Source of the DNA: CAZXBB01 sp964638815 | GTDB lineage: Bacteria > Planctomycetota > Phycisphaerae > Phycisphaerales > SM1A02 | Direction of reading: 5' to 3' | NCBI GenBank assembly: GCA_964638815.1 | Contig: CAZXBB010000045.1 | Coordinates: 1-25,113 of the forward strand | DNA: 25,113 bases | Notes under the pieces: generated by a model | What the model saw: the letters and a program-made list of their open reading frames with translations, nothing else | Databases searched by the model: none | Told to the model about the DNA's origin: nothing | Part shown: positions 17,281 to 25,017 of the stretch, piece after piece | Position numbering within the stretch: the stretch's first letter is position 1 | Layout of the letters: each line of letters starts with the position of its first letter | Translations under genes and position numbers: made by a program

Positions 17281-18090
17281 TCAGCGCACCGGCGCGTGCG
17301 CGCGCACGACCTCGAGCATCGGCTCGTGCAGCAGGGCGTTCGTCGCCAGCACCGGGCTCGAGGCCAGCGGCAGCGTCTCGCCCGTGCAATCGGTGACGCG
17401 TCCGCCCGCCTCCTCGACGAAGAGCGCGCCGGCCGCGAAGTCCCACGGCGCGAGCTCGTACTCGAAGAAGGCGCCGAAGCGGCCCACGCCGACGGCGCAG
17501 AGGTCGAGCGAGGCCGTGCCGAAGCGCCGGATGCCGTGAACGCCCCGCCGGAAGAGCTCGCGGGTGGCGGCGAGCGTGGCCTCCATCATCGCTCCGCGAT
17601 CGTAGTAGAAGCCCAGGCCGAGCAGCACCTGGTCGAGGGTCGGCGAGCCGCACACGCGGGCCGGGCGGTCGTTGTAATACGCGCCGGCGCCGCGCACCGC
17701 GGTGAACCAGTCGTGTCGCATCGGGTCCCGCACGACGCCGCATTCGGCGCGGCCGTCGCGGAAGTACGCGATGGAGACCGCGAAGTGCGGGATGTCGTGC
17801 GCAAAGTTGTTCGTGCCGTCGAGTGGATCGACCACCCAGAGATGCGGCGCGTCGACGTCGTCCTTGTACGACTCCTCGCCGAGGATCGCGTGGTCGGGGA
17901 AGTGACGCCGGATGACGGCCACGATCGCGTGCTCGGACTCCATGTCCGCGTCGGAGACGAGTCCACCGCAGGCCTTCTCCCGCATCGCGACGCCATCGGC
18001 GAAGTAGCGGGAGATGATGCGGCCGCCGGCGGCCGCGGCCTCGCGGGCGACGTCGAGCTCACGCGTTGCGCTGGCGATCTGGGGTCTCAT
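17281..18090 (-). CDS. inositol monophosphatase family protein
   Basis: This 269-residue Mg-dependent phosphatase could act on inositol phosphates, histidinol phosphate or 3'-phosphoadenosine phosphate. The family metal sites are present: Glu72-Glu73 in AILGEESY, Asp88 and Asp91 in WVVDPLDGTNNF, and Asp217 in APWDFAAGALFVEEAGG. Also typical is FRRFGTAS-like IRRFGTASLDLC. Length is usual. The start lacks a Shine-Dalgarno but has TACACT nine bases upstream. It converges with the uncharacterised gene to its left (34-base gap without a clear terminator) and diverges from the M29 gene. Sequence alone does not choose between substrates. Confidence 0.93.
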   Translation of the reverse strand: MRPQIASATRELDVAREAAAAGGRIISRYFADGVAMREKACGGLVSDADMESEHAIVAVIRRHFPDHAILGEESYKDDVDAPHLWVVDPLDGTNNFAHDIPHFAVSIAYFRDGRAECGVVRDPMRHDWFTAVRGAGAYYNDRPARVCGSPTLDQVLLGLGFYYDRGAMMEATLAATRELFRRGVHGIRRFGTASLDLCAVGVGRFGAFFEYELAPWDFAAGALFVEEAGGRVTDCTGETLPLASSPVLATNALLHEPMLEVVRAHAPVR

Positions 18091-18099
18091 GCTGCGGCG

Positions 18100-18105
18100 A
18101 GTGTA
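18100..18105 (-). promoter_or_regulatory. -10-like TACACT of the inositol-phosphatase gene
   Basis: TACACT on the minus strand ends nine bases before ATG 18090, and no Shine-Dalgarno is present. A leaderless or near-leaderless transcript is inferred by analogy with the other genes in the window. Confidence 0.4.
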
Positions 18106-18132
18106 GCAGGTGCGGTCGCGGAGTCCGTTCCG

Positions 18133-18138
18133 TATGAT
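18133..18138 (+). promoter_or_regulatory. -10-like TATGAT of the M29 aminopeptidase gene
   Basis: TATGAT (5/6 match) lies 32 bases before ATG 18171, leaving room for a leader with the strong Shine-Dalgarno GAGAGGAG. No good -35 is seen 16-18 bases upstream. Confidence 0.4.
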
Positions 18139-18170
18139 GTCCGCCCCGACCCGCGAGAGGAGAACCGACG

Positions 18171-19295
18171 ATGCCCCACGACCCCCGCTACGACCGGCTC
18201 GCCGACGTCCTGGTCAACCACTCGACCCGGCTCCGGTCCGGCGAGCACCTGCTCGTCGAGTCGTTCGACATTCCGGACGAGATGGTCATCGCCGTGATCC
18301 GCGCGGTCCGGAAGGCGGGCGGGCACCCGCATGTCGCGCTCCGGCACAATCGCGTCCTTCGCGCGCTCAACGAGTCGGCCCCCGACGACAACCTGGCGGT
18401 CTGGGCGGATTGCGACCGCCATCGCATGGCGAAGATGGACGCGTATCTCGGCCTGCGGGGCGCCGGGAACGTGAGCGAGATGGCGGGCATCGACGATGAG
18501 CAGATGAAGCGGGTCGCCCGCATCTACCAGAAGCCGGTGCACTTCGAGCAGCGTATCAACCACACGCGCTGGTGTGTTCTGCGCTGGCCGAGCCCCAGCA
18601 TGGCGCAGCTCGCGCAGATGTCCACCGAGGCGTTCGAGGACTTCTACTTCGACGTCTGCACGCTCGACTACGCGAAGATGGACCGCGCCGCGGCCCCGCT
18701 CGCCGAGTGCATGCGGCGGACCGACCGCGTGCACATCGAGGGGCCGGGCGAGACGGACCTTCGCTTCTCGATCAGGGACATCCCGGTCATTCCCTGCTCC
18801 GGCGCGCACAACATCCCGGACGGGGAGTGCTTCACGGCGCCCGTGCGCGACAGCGTGAACGGGGTCATTCACTTCAACACACCGACGATCTACAACGGCG
18901 TCACGTTCCAGAACGTGCGACTGGCGTTCCGCGAGGGCAAGGTCGTCGAGGCGACGGCGGACGCGGGCAACGAAGCGCTGAACGCCATCCTGGACACCGA
19001 CGAGGGCGGCCGCTACGTCGGCGAGTTCGCGATCGGGTACAACCCGTACGTCATGGAGCCGATGAAGGACATCCTCTTCGACGAGAAGATCGCCGGCTCG
19101 CTGCACTTCACCCCCGGGCGTGCGTACGACGACGCCGACAACGGCAACCGCTCGGAGATCCACTGGGACCTCGTGCTGATCCAGCGTCCGGAGTACGGCG
19201 GCGGGACGATTTCGTTCGACGACGAGGTGATCCGGAAGGACGGCGAGTTCGTGCCGGCGGATCTTCTCGGCCTGAATCCTTCGCAGCTCAGGTAA
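18171..19295 (+). CDS. M29 family aminopeptidase
   Basis: This 374-residue metallo-aminopeptidase of the thermophilic AmpS/AmpT type removes N-terminal residues from peptides in the cytosol. Likely metal ligands are in family motifs: Glu in NIPDGECFTAPV, Glu in YVGEFAIGYNP, His in SLHFTPGRAYDDADNGN, and His and Asp in SEIHWDLV. The N-terminal part (VLVNHSTRLRSGEHLLVE) is also typical. GGAG lies eight bases before the ATG. The length is a little below the roughly 400 residues of well-known members. It stands alone and converges with the exporter gene. Confidence 0.92.
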   Translation: MPHDPRYDRLADVLVNHSTRLRSGEHLLVESFDIPDEMVIAVIRAVRKAGGHPHVALRHNRVLRALNESAPDDNLAVWADCDRHRMAKMDAYLGLRGAGNVSEMAGIDDEQMKRVARIYQKPVHFEQRINHTRWCVLRWPSPSMAQLAQMSTEAFEDFYFDVCTLDYAKMDRAAAPLAECMRRTDRVHIEGPGETDLRFSIRDIPVIPCSGAHNIPDGECFTAPVRDSVNGVIHFNTPTIYNGVTFQNVRLAFREGKVVEATADAGNEALNAILDTDEGGRYVGEFAIGYNPYVMEPMKDILFDEKIAGSLHFTPGRAYDDADNGNRSEIHWDLVLIQRPEYGGGTISFDDEVIRKDGEFVPADLLGLNPSQLR

Positions 19296-19305
19296 CTGGC
19301 CGCGC

Positions 19306-19345
19306 AAGACCGCGGAAGACCGCGGAAGACCGTGGCAGACCGCGA
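19306..19345. repeat. four tandem 10-bp units between convergent genes
   Basis: The unit aagaccgcgg occurs twice exactly and twice with one or two changes (19306-19345). It lies in the 90-base gap between the stop codons of the aminopeptidase (19295) and exporter (19386) genes. A 7-bp inverted repeat CGGCGCA/TGCGCCG follows about ten bases later, without a T tract; it could help end either transcript. Confidence 0.7.
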
Positions 19346-19385
19346 AGCGCGACGCCGGCGCACTCCGCGCCCTTGCGCCGCGGCG

Positions 19386-22043
19386 TCATCGTTCGCGATC
19401 ACCCACCGACCAGTGCGCCGTGCGCAACCGCAGCACCGCCGGCAGGACCAGGTAGCATCCGAGCAAGGTCACGCCAAGACCCGCGAGCATCACGAAGCCG
19501 AGTGACCGGATCCCGCGGTGCTCGGCGAGGAGCATCGCGCCGAAGCCGATCATCGTGCTCAGCATCGTGAGCGTGATGCCGCGTCCGGTGCCGCCGGAGA
19601 GACCGGCGGGGCGGCGGTAGGGCTCGGCGCGCCAGCGGTGGACGGCGTGCACGCCGGCGTCGACGCCGATGCCGAAGATGAGCGGCATCACGATGATGTT
19701 CGCGAAGTTCAGCGGCACACCGAAGAGGCCCATCAGGCCGAACGCGCCGATGAAGCCGATGAGCACGGGCAGCATCGCGCAGAGCGCGTCCGCGAGCGAG
19801 CGGAAGTCGAGCAGGAGCAGGACGAGGATCGCGATCACGGCGTAGCCGGCGGCCTTGATGTACTCGCGCTTGATGAGCAGGCTCGACTCGTAGATCTGGA
19901 CCGGCGGGCCGAGGACGTCGGGCGCCACCGTCCGCAGCGCGGTGACGAACGCCTCCAGCCGCCGGGGATCCAGGATCGAGAGGCCGGCCGGGTCCGGCGT
20001 GGGAGCGACCTGGAGGAGCCACACGCCGTCGCGGTCCCACTGCTCGCGCAGCCCCCGCGGAAGATCGTCCGGGCCGGGCGGCGCGGAGTCGAGCGCGGCG
20101 TCGATCCAGCTCGTCAGCGAGTCCCGCGCGGCCCGGAACCGCTCGTCGAGGATCGCGAACCGGCGTGCGGCTTCGGCCGCATCGACGCGGGCGGACGACG
20201 ACAGCGCGCCCGCGATCCGCTCCGCGATCGCGCGCAGCGCGGCCGCGGTCTCCGGGGCGGCGCCGGCGACGCGCCGATCGAGTCCGAGACGCACCGCAGC
20301 GAGCTGTCGCCGCGTCTGCTCGAGCCCGGGCGGCGCGTCCGCGGGCGTCATCGGCCGGTCGCGCACGACCGCGATCCGGGCCGCGCGCTCCGCCCGGTCC
20401 GCCGGCAGCAGCACGCCCATGCCGTTCACGTAGGCGACCTCGGGCAGCGCCCGGAGGCGGTCCACGAGCGCGGGCGCGGAGTCGGCGTCGGTCTCGACGA
20501 GCGCGCTCCACACGCTGCCCGCGTCGTCGTCCACGAGACGTCGCTCCCACACGACCGACTCGATCCCGGGCGGGTGCAGGTTCAGCACGTTCGGGTCGTA
20601 CCGGACGCGCAGCGCCGGGATCACCGCGAGGCCGACCGCGATCGCCGCGACGACGAGCGCCGCCTTCGGGTGGAAATCCACCGAGTCCAGCCACCCGTGG
20701 GCGAAGTGCGCGGTCTCGCCGCCCGCGCGGTGCCGGATGATCTGTTTCCATCGTCGCGTGATCGCGAGCATCGCCGGGAAGCTCGTGAGGACCGCGACGA
20801 GGCAGAGCAGGATTCCGCCGCCGGCGATGATCCCCATCTCCGCCATGCCCTTGAACTGCGTCAGGGCCGTCGCGCCGAACGCGGCGGCCGTGGTGACGGC
20901 GCCGGTGATCAGTCCGGGGCCGATGCCGCGAAAGACCCGCTCGATCGCCGCCGGCAGGTCGTCGTGCTCGTCCTGCACGAGCTCGAGCCGCGCCACCAGG
21001 TGGAGCGCGAAATCGATGCCCAGCCCGAGCAGGATCACCGAGAAGACGACCGAGAGGAGCTGGAGGTGCCCGACCGCGATGACGAGCCAGCCGAAGCTCC
21101 ACGCGAGGCCGATGAGCAACGCCGTCGCCGCGAGCGCGGGCACGACGACGCCGCGGAAGACCACCACCATGAGCGCGGTGATGAGCACGAAGGCCACGAG
21201 CGACGCGAGTGTCGAGTCGTGGATCGACTGCTCGGTCTCGTCCGCCTCGATCGCGGGAACCCCCGTGACGCCCCACGTGACGCCCCGGATCCCGGAGGCC
21301 GCCACCACGTCGCCGATCTCACCGCGCAGCCACGCGATGTCCTCGCCCAGGCGGTCGATGCCGGCGCTCTCCTCACCGAACTGGACGAGCACGAATCGCA
21401 GCCTTCCGGAGCCGCGTCCGCTCACGTAGGGCTGCCAGCGGGCGACCTCCGGCTGCATGAACGCGAAGGCCGGAGTCTCGCCCGCGAGCGCCGCGAGGTA
21501 CGGCGCGAGCAGATCCTCCAGCCGGGCGAGACCGTCGGGCGTCTCGGCCTCGCCCGCGGCGAGCGCCCCGAGGGCCGCGGTGAGCGCGGCGTTGGCGTTG
21601 GGCGCCTCGACGATCGGTCGCGCCGCCGCGAGCTGGTCGAGGATGGCCTGAAAGATCTCCTCCGGGGCGACGGCGAAGAGACGCGGACCGACCTCGCTGA
21701 TCGCGAACCCGGCGTCCGCCGCGAGCACGCGCGGGTCCGCGCGCACGGTCTCGGCGATCGCGCGGCCGAGCGCATCGACACGCTCGTCGGCGGGATCGCC
21801 GTCGAGGCACACGATGAGATCGTCCCAACGGTCGAACCGGCTCTTGTAGCGGGCGTAGAGCTGGTTCCACGCGAGGTCCTGCGCGATCAGGTCGTCGCGA
21901 TCCGGCCGGAACTCGAGCTCGCGAACGGTCAGCACGATGCCCCCCGCGGCCAGGAGCAGGCACGCGGCGAGGGCGAGGTACGGGTGGGAGGAGACGCGTC
22001 TTCCCCAGGCCGAGAGCAGGGCGTCGCGGGCGCGTTCGTGCAT
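19386..22043 (-). CDS. MMPL/RND family exporter, HpnN-like
   Basis: This 885-residue inner-membrane transporter has the two-fold RND plan. A first membrane helix (about 21-40) and a large periplasmic domain are followed by a bundle of helices (about 280-430) with GLGIDFALHLVARLEL at 341-354. One more helix (about 460-477) and a second periplasmic domain follow, then the final bundle (about 730-870) with FGIGVDAGVHAVHR near 790-803. The early motif RFDRWDDLIVCLDGDP and the overall length resemble HpnN, which carries hopanoids to the outer membrane, but no hopanoid genes are in the window, so the cargo is open. I chose ATG 22043 because membrane-protein homology starts there; the frame extends to 22265 with Arg-rich non-conserved sequence. 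A TAGGCT lies eight bases upstream. Confidence 0.9.
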   Translation of the reverse strand: MHERARDALLSAWGRRVSSHPYLALAACLLLAAGGIVLTVRELEFRPDRDDLIAQDLAWNQLYARYKSRFDRWDDLIVCLDGDPADERVDALGRAIAETVRADPRVLAADAGFAISEVGPRLFAVAPEEIFQAILDQLAAARPIVEAPNANAALTAALGALAAGEAETPDGLARLEDLLAPYLAALAGETPAFAFMQPEVARWQPYVSGRGSGRLRFVLVQFGEESAGIDRLGEDIAWLRGEIGDVVAASGIRGVTWGVTGVPAIEADETEQSIHDSTLASLVAFVLITALMVVVFRGVVVPALAATALLIGLAWSFGWLVIAVGHLQLLSVVFSVILLGLGIDFALHLVARLELVQDEHDDLPAAIERVFRGIGPGLITGAVTTAAAFGATALTQFKGMAEMGIIAGGGILLCLVAVLTSFPAMLAITRRWKQIIRHRAGGETAHFAHGWLDSVDFHPKAALVVAAIAVGLAVIPALRVRYDPNVLNLHPPGIESVVWERRLVDDDAGSVWSALVETDADSAPALVDRLRALPEVAYVNGMGVLLPADRAERAARIAVVRDRPMTPADAPPGLEQTRRQLAAVRLGLDRRVAGAAPETAAALRAIAERIAGALSSSARVDAAEAARRFAILDERFRAARDSLTSWIDAALDSAPPGPDDLPRGLREQWDRDGVWLLQVAPTPDPAGLSILDPRRLEAFVTALRTVAPDVLGPPVQIYESSLLIKREYIKAAGYAVIAILVLLLLDFRSLADALCAMLPVLIGFIGAFGLMGLFGVPLNFANIIVMPLIFGIGVDAGVHAVHRWRAEPYRRPAGLSGGTGRGITLTMLSTMIGFGAMLLAEHRGIRSLGFVMLAGLGVTLLGCYLVLPAVLRLRTAHWSVGDRER

Positions 22044-22048
22044 GGGTG

Positions 22049-22076
22049 AACAGCCTATCTGGGTCAACAGCCTATC
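22049..22076 (-). promoter_or_regulatory. duplicated GATAGGCTGTT just before the exporter gene
   Basis: On the minus strand GATAGGCTGTT occurs at 22076-22066 and 22059-22049, a 17-base period. The second copy places TAGGCT eight bases before the ATG. This could be a duplicated -10 or an operator. The rest of the 281-base gap up to 22324 holds nothing else that I can support except the Shine-Dalgarno of the next gene. Confidence 0.45.
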
Positions 22077-22324
22077 CCGGCGCTTCTCGGACGTCGCCCG
22101 CAGGCATGAGGCGTTCTTCACCGAACGCGCGGCCCGCGGGCAAGCTGGTCCGGATGAGCGGCGCAGCGAGGCGGCGCGGCGCGCCGGCCTCAGCTTGCCA
22201 CGCCGGGCCACACGGTACAGGTGCGTTCTCCAGGGTCCGAGTGCGGGCGCAATCGCTGCTCGCACGCGCCGCCGGCCTCGCGGTGGTCGATACCGCGGCT
22301 GGAGGCGTTGAAGGAGGGAGCGAA

Positions 22325-22813
22325 GTGGAACTGCGACTCGGTGATCTGCTTGTCGAAAACGGTGTGCTCAGCGAGGCGCAGGTCGGTTCCATCCTCGAGC
22401 ATCAAGAGGACACCGGCGAGCCGTTCGGCGTCCTGGCCGAGCGTCTCTACGGCGTCGACCCCGCGGCGATCGAGACGGCGTGGGCCCGGCAGTACGCGGG
22501 GCTGACGCGCACCGTGGATCCGGCCCTCGAGGTCTACGAGCCCGGCGCGCTGGAGCTGGTGACCCGGCGCCAGGCATGGCAGTTCCGCGTGCTTCCGATG
22601 CGCTTCGAGCCGCACGAGCTGATGGTGGCGACGACACAGATCCACCTTCCGCGCGCGCTGCGCTTCGCGGCGAACGTCATCGGTTACCCGGTCTTCTTCG
22701 TGATGGCGGATCCCGAGGCGCTCGGGCACGCGTTGTGCGAGCACTACCCGTTGCCGGGGCTGTCGCCGCGGTCGGTCGTGGATGACGGCCTGGATCGGCT
22801 GCTCGCGCTGTAG
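22325..22813 (+). CDS. stand-alone GspE/PilB N-terminal (MshEN-like) domain protein
   Basis: This encodes 162 residues with the N-terminal domain of type II secretion / type IV pilus ATPases and nothing of the ATPase itself. The opening LRLGDLLVENGVLSEAQVGS, then ILEHQEDTGEPFGVLAERLY and the second half ELVTRRQAWQFRVLPMRFE with MVATTQ match the MshEN pattern, a domain that binds cyclic di-GMP in some members. I start at GTG 22325, with GGAGG seven bases upstream and homology beginning at once; the frame is open back to 22046 with unrelated sequence. A regulatory or adaptor role is inference. No secretion genes are nearby. Confidence 0.85.
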   Translation: MELRLGDLLVENGVLSEAQVGSILEHQEDTGEPFGVLAERLYGVDPAAIETAWARQYAGLTRTVDPALEVYEPGALELVTRRQAWQFRVLPMRFEPHELMVATTQIHLPRALRFAANVIGYPVFFVMADPEALGHALCEHYPLPGLSPRSVVDDGLDRLLAL

Positions 22814-22854
22814 GCCCCCCCAAGCGACCGAACTGCCGGAACGGCGGGAGGGCC
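22813..22854. terminator. hairpin between convergent genes
   Basis: GGCCCCCCC (22813-22821) can pair with GGGAGGGCC (22846-22854) with a single mismatch, in the 48-base gap between the GspE-domain gene and the DUF1573 gene. It has no T tract on either strand, so function as a two-way terminator is only possible. Confidence 0.35.
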
Positions 22855-22861
22855 GCGGAGG

Positions 22862-24031
22862 TCAGTTTCGCCCGACGATCCGCCCGATGACGCGCAACGG
22901 CTCATCGAACCCGTCCGCCGTCACCGTCACCGTCTCGTAGAGCGGCCCCGGCGGCGCGTCGGTCACGGTCAGCCGGACGCGGTACCAGAGCGAGCGGCCG
23001 TCCGCCCATGCGCGCACGAGCTCCGTCCGGAGGTTCGGGGCGTCGGCGCGGACCGCGGCGGTGTCAACGGGGATCGGCACGCCGGAAACGAAATCGACGT
23101 GCGTCTCGAACTCGACCGGCGAGCCCGGCGTGACCCGATCGACGACGACGCGGTGGTCCTTTGGCACCCACGGCCGGCCGCGGGGCTGCGTCGCGCGGGT
23201 CGAGGCGTGCCGGACGCGGAGATCGACGATCCCGCTGTCCGCGCGGTCGGTTTCGACGACCCAGAACCACGGCACCGCGCCCGCGCGGTCCTCGGCGGTC
23301 AGGTCCCATTCGATGGTGTAGCGGGCGCGCGGCGGGTCGGCGGCGGGGTCGAAGCCGACGAATCGCGGCGGCGCGCCGCCGGCCGACAGCACGCGGAACG
23401 GCACCCCGTCCCGGGCCTCGAGCTCCACGCGGCCACCGAGGGTCTCGGTCGCCGTGATGTACGGCGGCACCGCGCGGACCGGCAGGCTCGCTTCGGCCTT
23501 GAGGTCGTAATTGATCACGCCCTGCCCGGAGCCCTCGAAGAGGATCGCGACGCGCTCCTGCTTCGGCCCGAGCCCCGACTTGAGCTTCATGCTCGCCTCG
23601 AACGTGAGCTCGGCGCCGGCGGCGATCACGCGGCCGTCGAGCGGCGTCGTCGCAGTGCAGCCGCAGCTCGTGCGCGAAGCGATGATCTTCAGCGGCGCGT
23701 CGCCGTCGTTGCGAATCGTGACGAGCCCGCGCGCGAGCGTTTCCGGCGCAAGGACGCCGAAGTCGAGCTCGGGCGGATCGAATGTGACAGGCGGCGTCTG
23801 CGCACCCGGGGGGGACGGAGATGACGGCGGAGATGACGGCGGAGATGACGGCGGAGATGACGGCGCGGCGGACGACGCGGCGGGCGTCGAGGGCGAAGTC
23901 TGCGTCGGGGGCGGCTGGACAGTCGCGGGCGCCGCTACCGGCGCCGGAGCGGGCGTTTCACCTTCCCGGTTGCAGCCGTGGACCAACCCGCAGGCGATGG
24001 CGGCCAACGCGATGAGGATCGTTCTCTTCAC
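22862..24031 (-). CDS. DUF1573-containing lipoprotein
   Basis: This encodes a 389-residue exported lipoprotein of unknown function. GTG 24031 starts a lipoprotein signal (VKRTILIALAAIACGLVHGC, lipobox ending at Cys20). A Pro/Ser/Ala-rich linker follows, with a four-fold SSPP repeat. The DUF1573 Ig-like domain comes next (VTFDPPELDFGVLAPETLAR, GLVTIRNDGDAPLKI, SRTSCGCTATTP). The rest continues as beta-rich sequence that may hold a second Ig-like domain and ends VIGRIVGRN. The frame continues upstream but would run into tRNA-Phe, so 24031 is the sensible start. TATCAT five bases upstream implies a leaderless mRNA. Such proteins are abundant in planctomycetes and Bacteroidetes. Confidence 0.87.
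   Translation of the reverse strand: MKRTILIALAAIACGLVHGCNREGETPAPAPVAAPATVQPPPTQTSPSTPAASSAAPSSPPSSPPSSPPSSPSPPGAQTPPVTFDPPELDFGVLAPETLARGLVTIRNDGDAPLKIIASRTSCGCTATTPLDGRVIAAGAELTFEASMKLKSGLGPKQERVAILFEGSGQGVINYDLKAEASLPVRAVPPYITATETLGGRVELEARDGVPFRVLSAGGAPPRFVGFDPAADPPRARYTIEWDLTAEDRAGAVPWFWVVETDRADSGIVDLRVRHASTRATQPRGRPWVPKDHRVVVDRVTPGSPVEFETHVDFVSGVPIPVDTAAVRADAPNLRTELVRAWADGRSLWYRVRLTVTDAPPGPLYETVTVTADGFDEPLRVIGRIVGRN
23817..23864. repeat. 12-bp tandem repeat, four exact copies, in the lipoprotein linker
   Basis: The plus-strand unit ggagatgacggc occurs four times without change. It keeps frame and encodes the SSPP-type linker of the lipoprotein. Exact identity suggests recent expansion. 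Confidence 0.9.
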
Positions 24032-24036
24032 CGGCG

Positions 24037-24042
24037 ATGATA
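24037..24042 (-). promoter_or_regulatory. -10-like TATCAT, leaderless start of the lipoprotein gene
   Basis: TATCAT (5/6 match) on the minus strand ends five bases before GTG 24031, so the start codon is the likely first transcribed base. It lies 37 bases past the 3' end of tRNA-Phe. No good -35 is seen. Confidence 0.5.
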
Positions 24043-24079
24043 GGGAGCGACCCCGATTCAGGTTGACGATCGACCCGAA

Positions 24080-24152
24080 TGGCGAGAGGCGGACTTGAAC
24101 CGCCGACACCCGCATTTTCAATGCGGTGCTCTACCAACTGAGCTACCTCGCC
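24080..24152 (-). tRNA. tRNA-Phe (anticodon GAA)
   Basis: The minus strand folds into a full cloverleaf of 73 bases: acceptor GGCGAGG/TCTCGCC (with one G-T pair), D arm GCTC/GAGC, anticodon stem CCGCA/TGCGG with loop TTGAAAA (anticodon GAA), variable loop GTGTC, T arm GGCGG/CCGCC with loop TTCAAGT, and discriminator A. The 3' CCA is not encoded. It stands alone, with its own promoter. Confidence 0.97.
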
Positions 24153-24162
24153 GGTGACCGGA

Positions 24163-24190
24163 AGCCTAGATCCATCCGGGCGGTTGTCAA
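24163..24190 (-). promoter_or_regulatory. promoter of tRNA-Phe
   Basis: On the minus strand a perfect TTGACA (24190-24185), 16 bases and TAGGCT (24168-24163) stand ten bases before the tRNA 5' end. The same TAGGCT precedes hflX and the exporter gene, supporting it as a real -10 in this genome. Confidence 0.7.
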
Positions 24191-24208
24191 GCGGGGTTCG
24201 CGTCGCGT

Positions 24209-25003
24209 TCAGCCGGCGACCGGGATCGACCCCAAGAGGCTCCGGTGCACGTCGCGCAGGGCGGGGAAGTCGGTTCGCCACGTCGCGAGCGTCGCGATGT
24301 CGAGGTCGGCGCGCAGGACGGCCGCTTCCTCTCCCGCTTCAGCCAGGACTTCGCCCGACGGCGCGACGATGATCGAGCCGCCGGCGTAGCTGAGATGCGG
24401 ATCCCGCCCGACGCGGTTCACGCCGACGACGTACGCCTGGTTCTCGATCGCGCGGGCGATGAGCAGCGCGCGCCAGTGCGTCTGGCGGGCGTCCGGCCAG
24501 CTCGCGCCGAGCGTGAACACCTGCGCCGGTTCCGGCGGCGTCACCGCGGCGAGGCGGAACAGCTCCGGGAAGCGAAGGTCGTAGCAGATGAGCGGGCAGA
24601 CGACCGCCTCGCCGCAGCGGCGGACGAGCAGGTGCTCGCCGCCCGAGAAATGCTCGATCTCGCGGCCGAAGCTGAACGGGTGAACCTTCTCGTACGTCCC
24701 GACGGCCGCGCCGCCGGGATCGACGATCGTCGCGCAGTTCCGGCCGCGTCCGTCCGGACCGCGTCGCGCGAAGCCCGCCTGGATCCAGACCCCGAGACGG
24801 CGCGCCAGGGTCTGCGCCCACGGCAAGGTGGCCTCGTCCGCGATCCGGTCGAGATGGAAGCTGAACCCGGTGTCGCCAAGCTCCGGGAGGACGACGAACG
24901 TACCCTTCGGAAGACCGGCGGTCACGAGGAGGTCCTCGATGATCCGGTGGTTCGCTTCCTTGTCCTCCCAGGCGATGTCGAATTGAACGCCGGCGACGTG
25001 CAT
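24209..25003 (-). CDS. carbon-nitrogen hydrolase (nitrilase superfamily, omega-amidase-like)
   Basis: This 264-residue cytosolic amidase has the catalytic triad Glu41 (VVLPELGDTGFS), Lys106 (GTYEKVHPFSFG) and Cys140 (PLICYDLRFPELFR). ASWPDARQTHWRALLIARAI and AGGSIIVAPSGEVL are further family signatures. The pattern is closest to the omega-amidase / YafV branch, which hydrolyses alpha-ketoglutaramate-like amides; this is a resemblance, not proof. The start at ATG 25003 lacks a Shine-Dalgarno; TAAACT lies eight bases upstream. The 56 bases to tRNA-Phe hold only the tRNA promoter. Confidence 0.93.
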   Translation of the reverse strand: MHVAGVQFDIAWEDKEANHRIIEDLLVTAGLPKGTFVVLPELGDTGFSFHLDRIADEATLPWAQTLARRLGVWIQAGFARRGPDGRGRNCATIVDPGGAAVGTYEKVHPFSFGREIEHFSGGEHLLVRRCGEAVVCPLICYDLRFPELFRLAAVTPPEPAQVFTLGASWPDARQTHWRALLIARAIENQAYVVGVNRVGRDPHLSYAGGSIIVAPSGEVLAEAGEEAAVLRADLDIATLATWRTDFPALRDVHRSLLGSIPVAG

Positions 25004-25011
25004 CGCGGAGA

Positions 25012-25017
25012 AGTTTA
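25012..25017 (-). promoter_or_regulatory. -10-like TAAACT of the nitrilase-family gene
   Basis: TAAACT on the minus strand ends eight bases before ATG 25003, and there is no Shine-Dalgarno. It lies at the edge of the possible repeated element that fills the end of the window. Confidence 0.4.

Noticed and set aside
19306..19345. Tandem 10-bp repeats considered as a CRISPR remnant
   Set aside because: The units are directly adjacent without spacers and far too short; no cas genes are present.
19518..22049. An 843-codon plus-strand frame opposite the exporter gene
   Set aside because: Product is an Arg/Glu/His-rich antisense artefact; the minus strand has a full membrane-protein pattern.
22044..22265. 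Upstream extension of the exporter gene to 22265
   Set aside because: The added 74 residues are Arg-rich and non-conserved, and would cover the duplicated -10 element; the membrane-protein homology begins at 22043.
24032..24121. Upstream start of the lipoprotein gene at 24121
   Set aside because: It would place coding sequence inside tRNA-Phe; the lipoprotein signal begins at the GTG at 24031.
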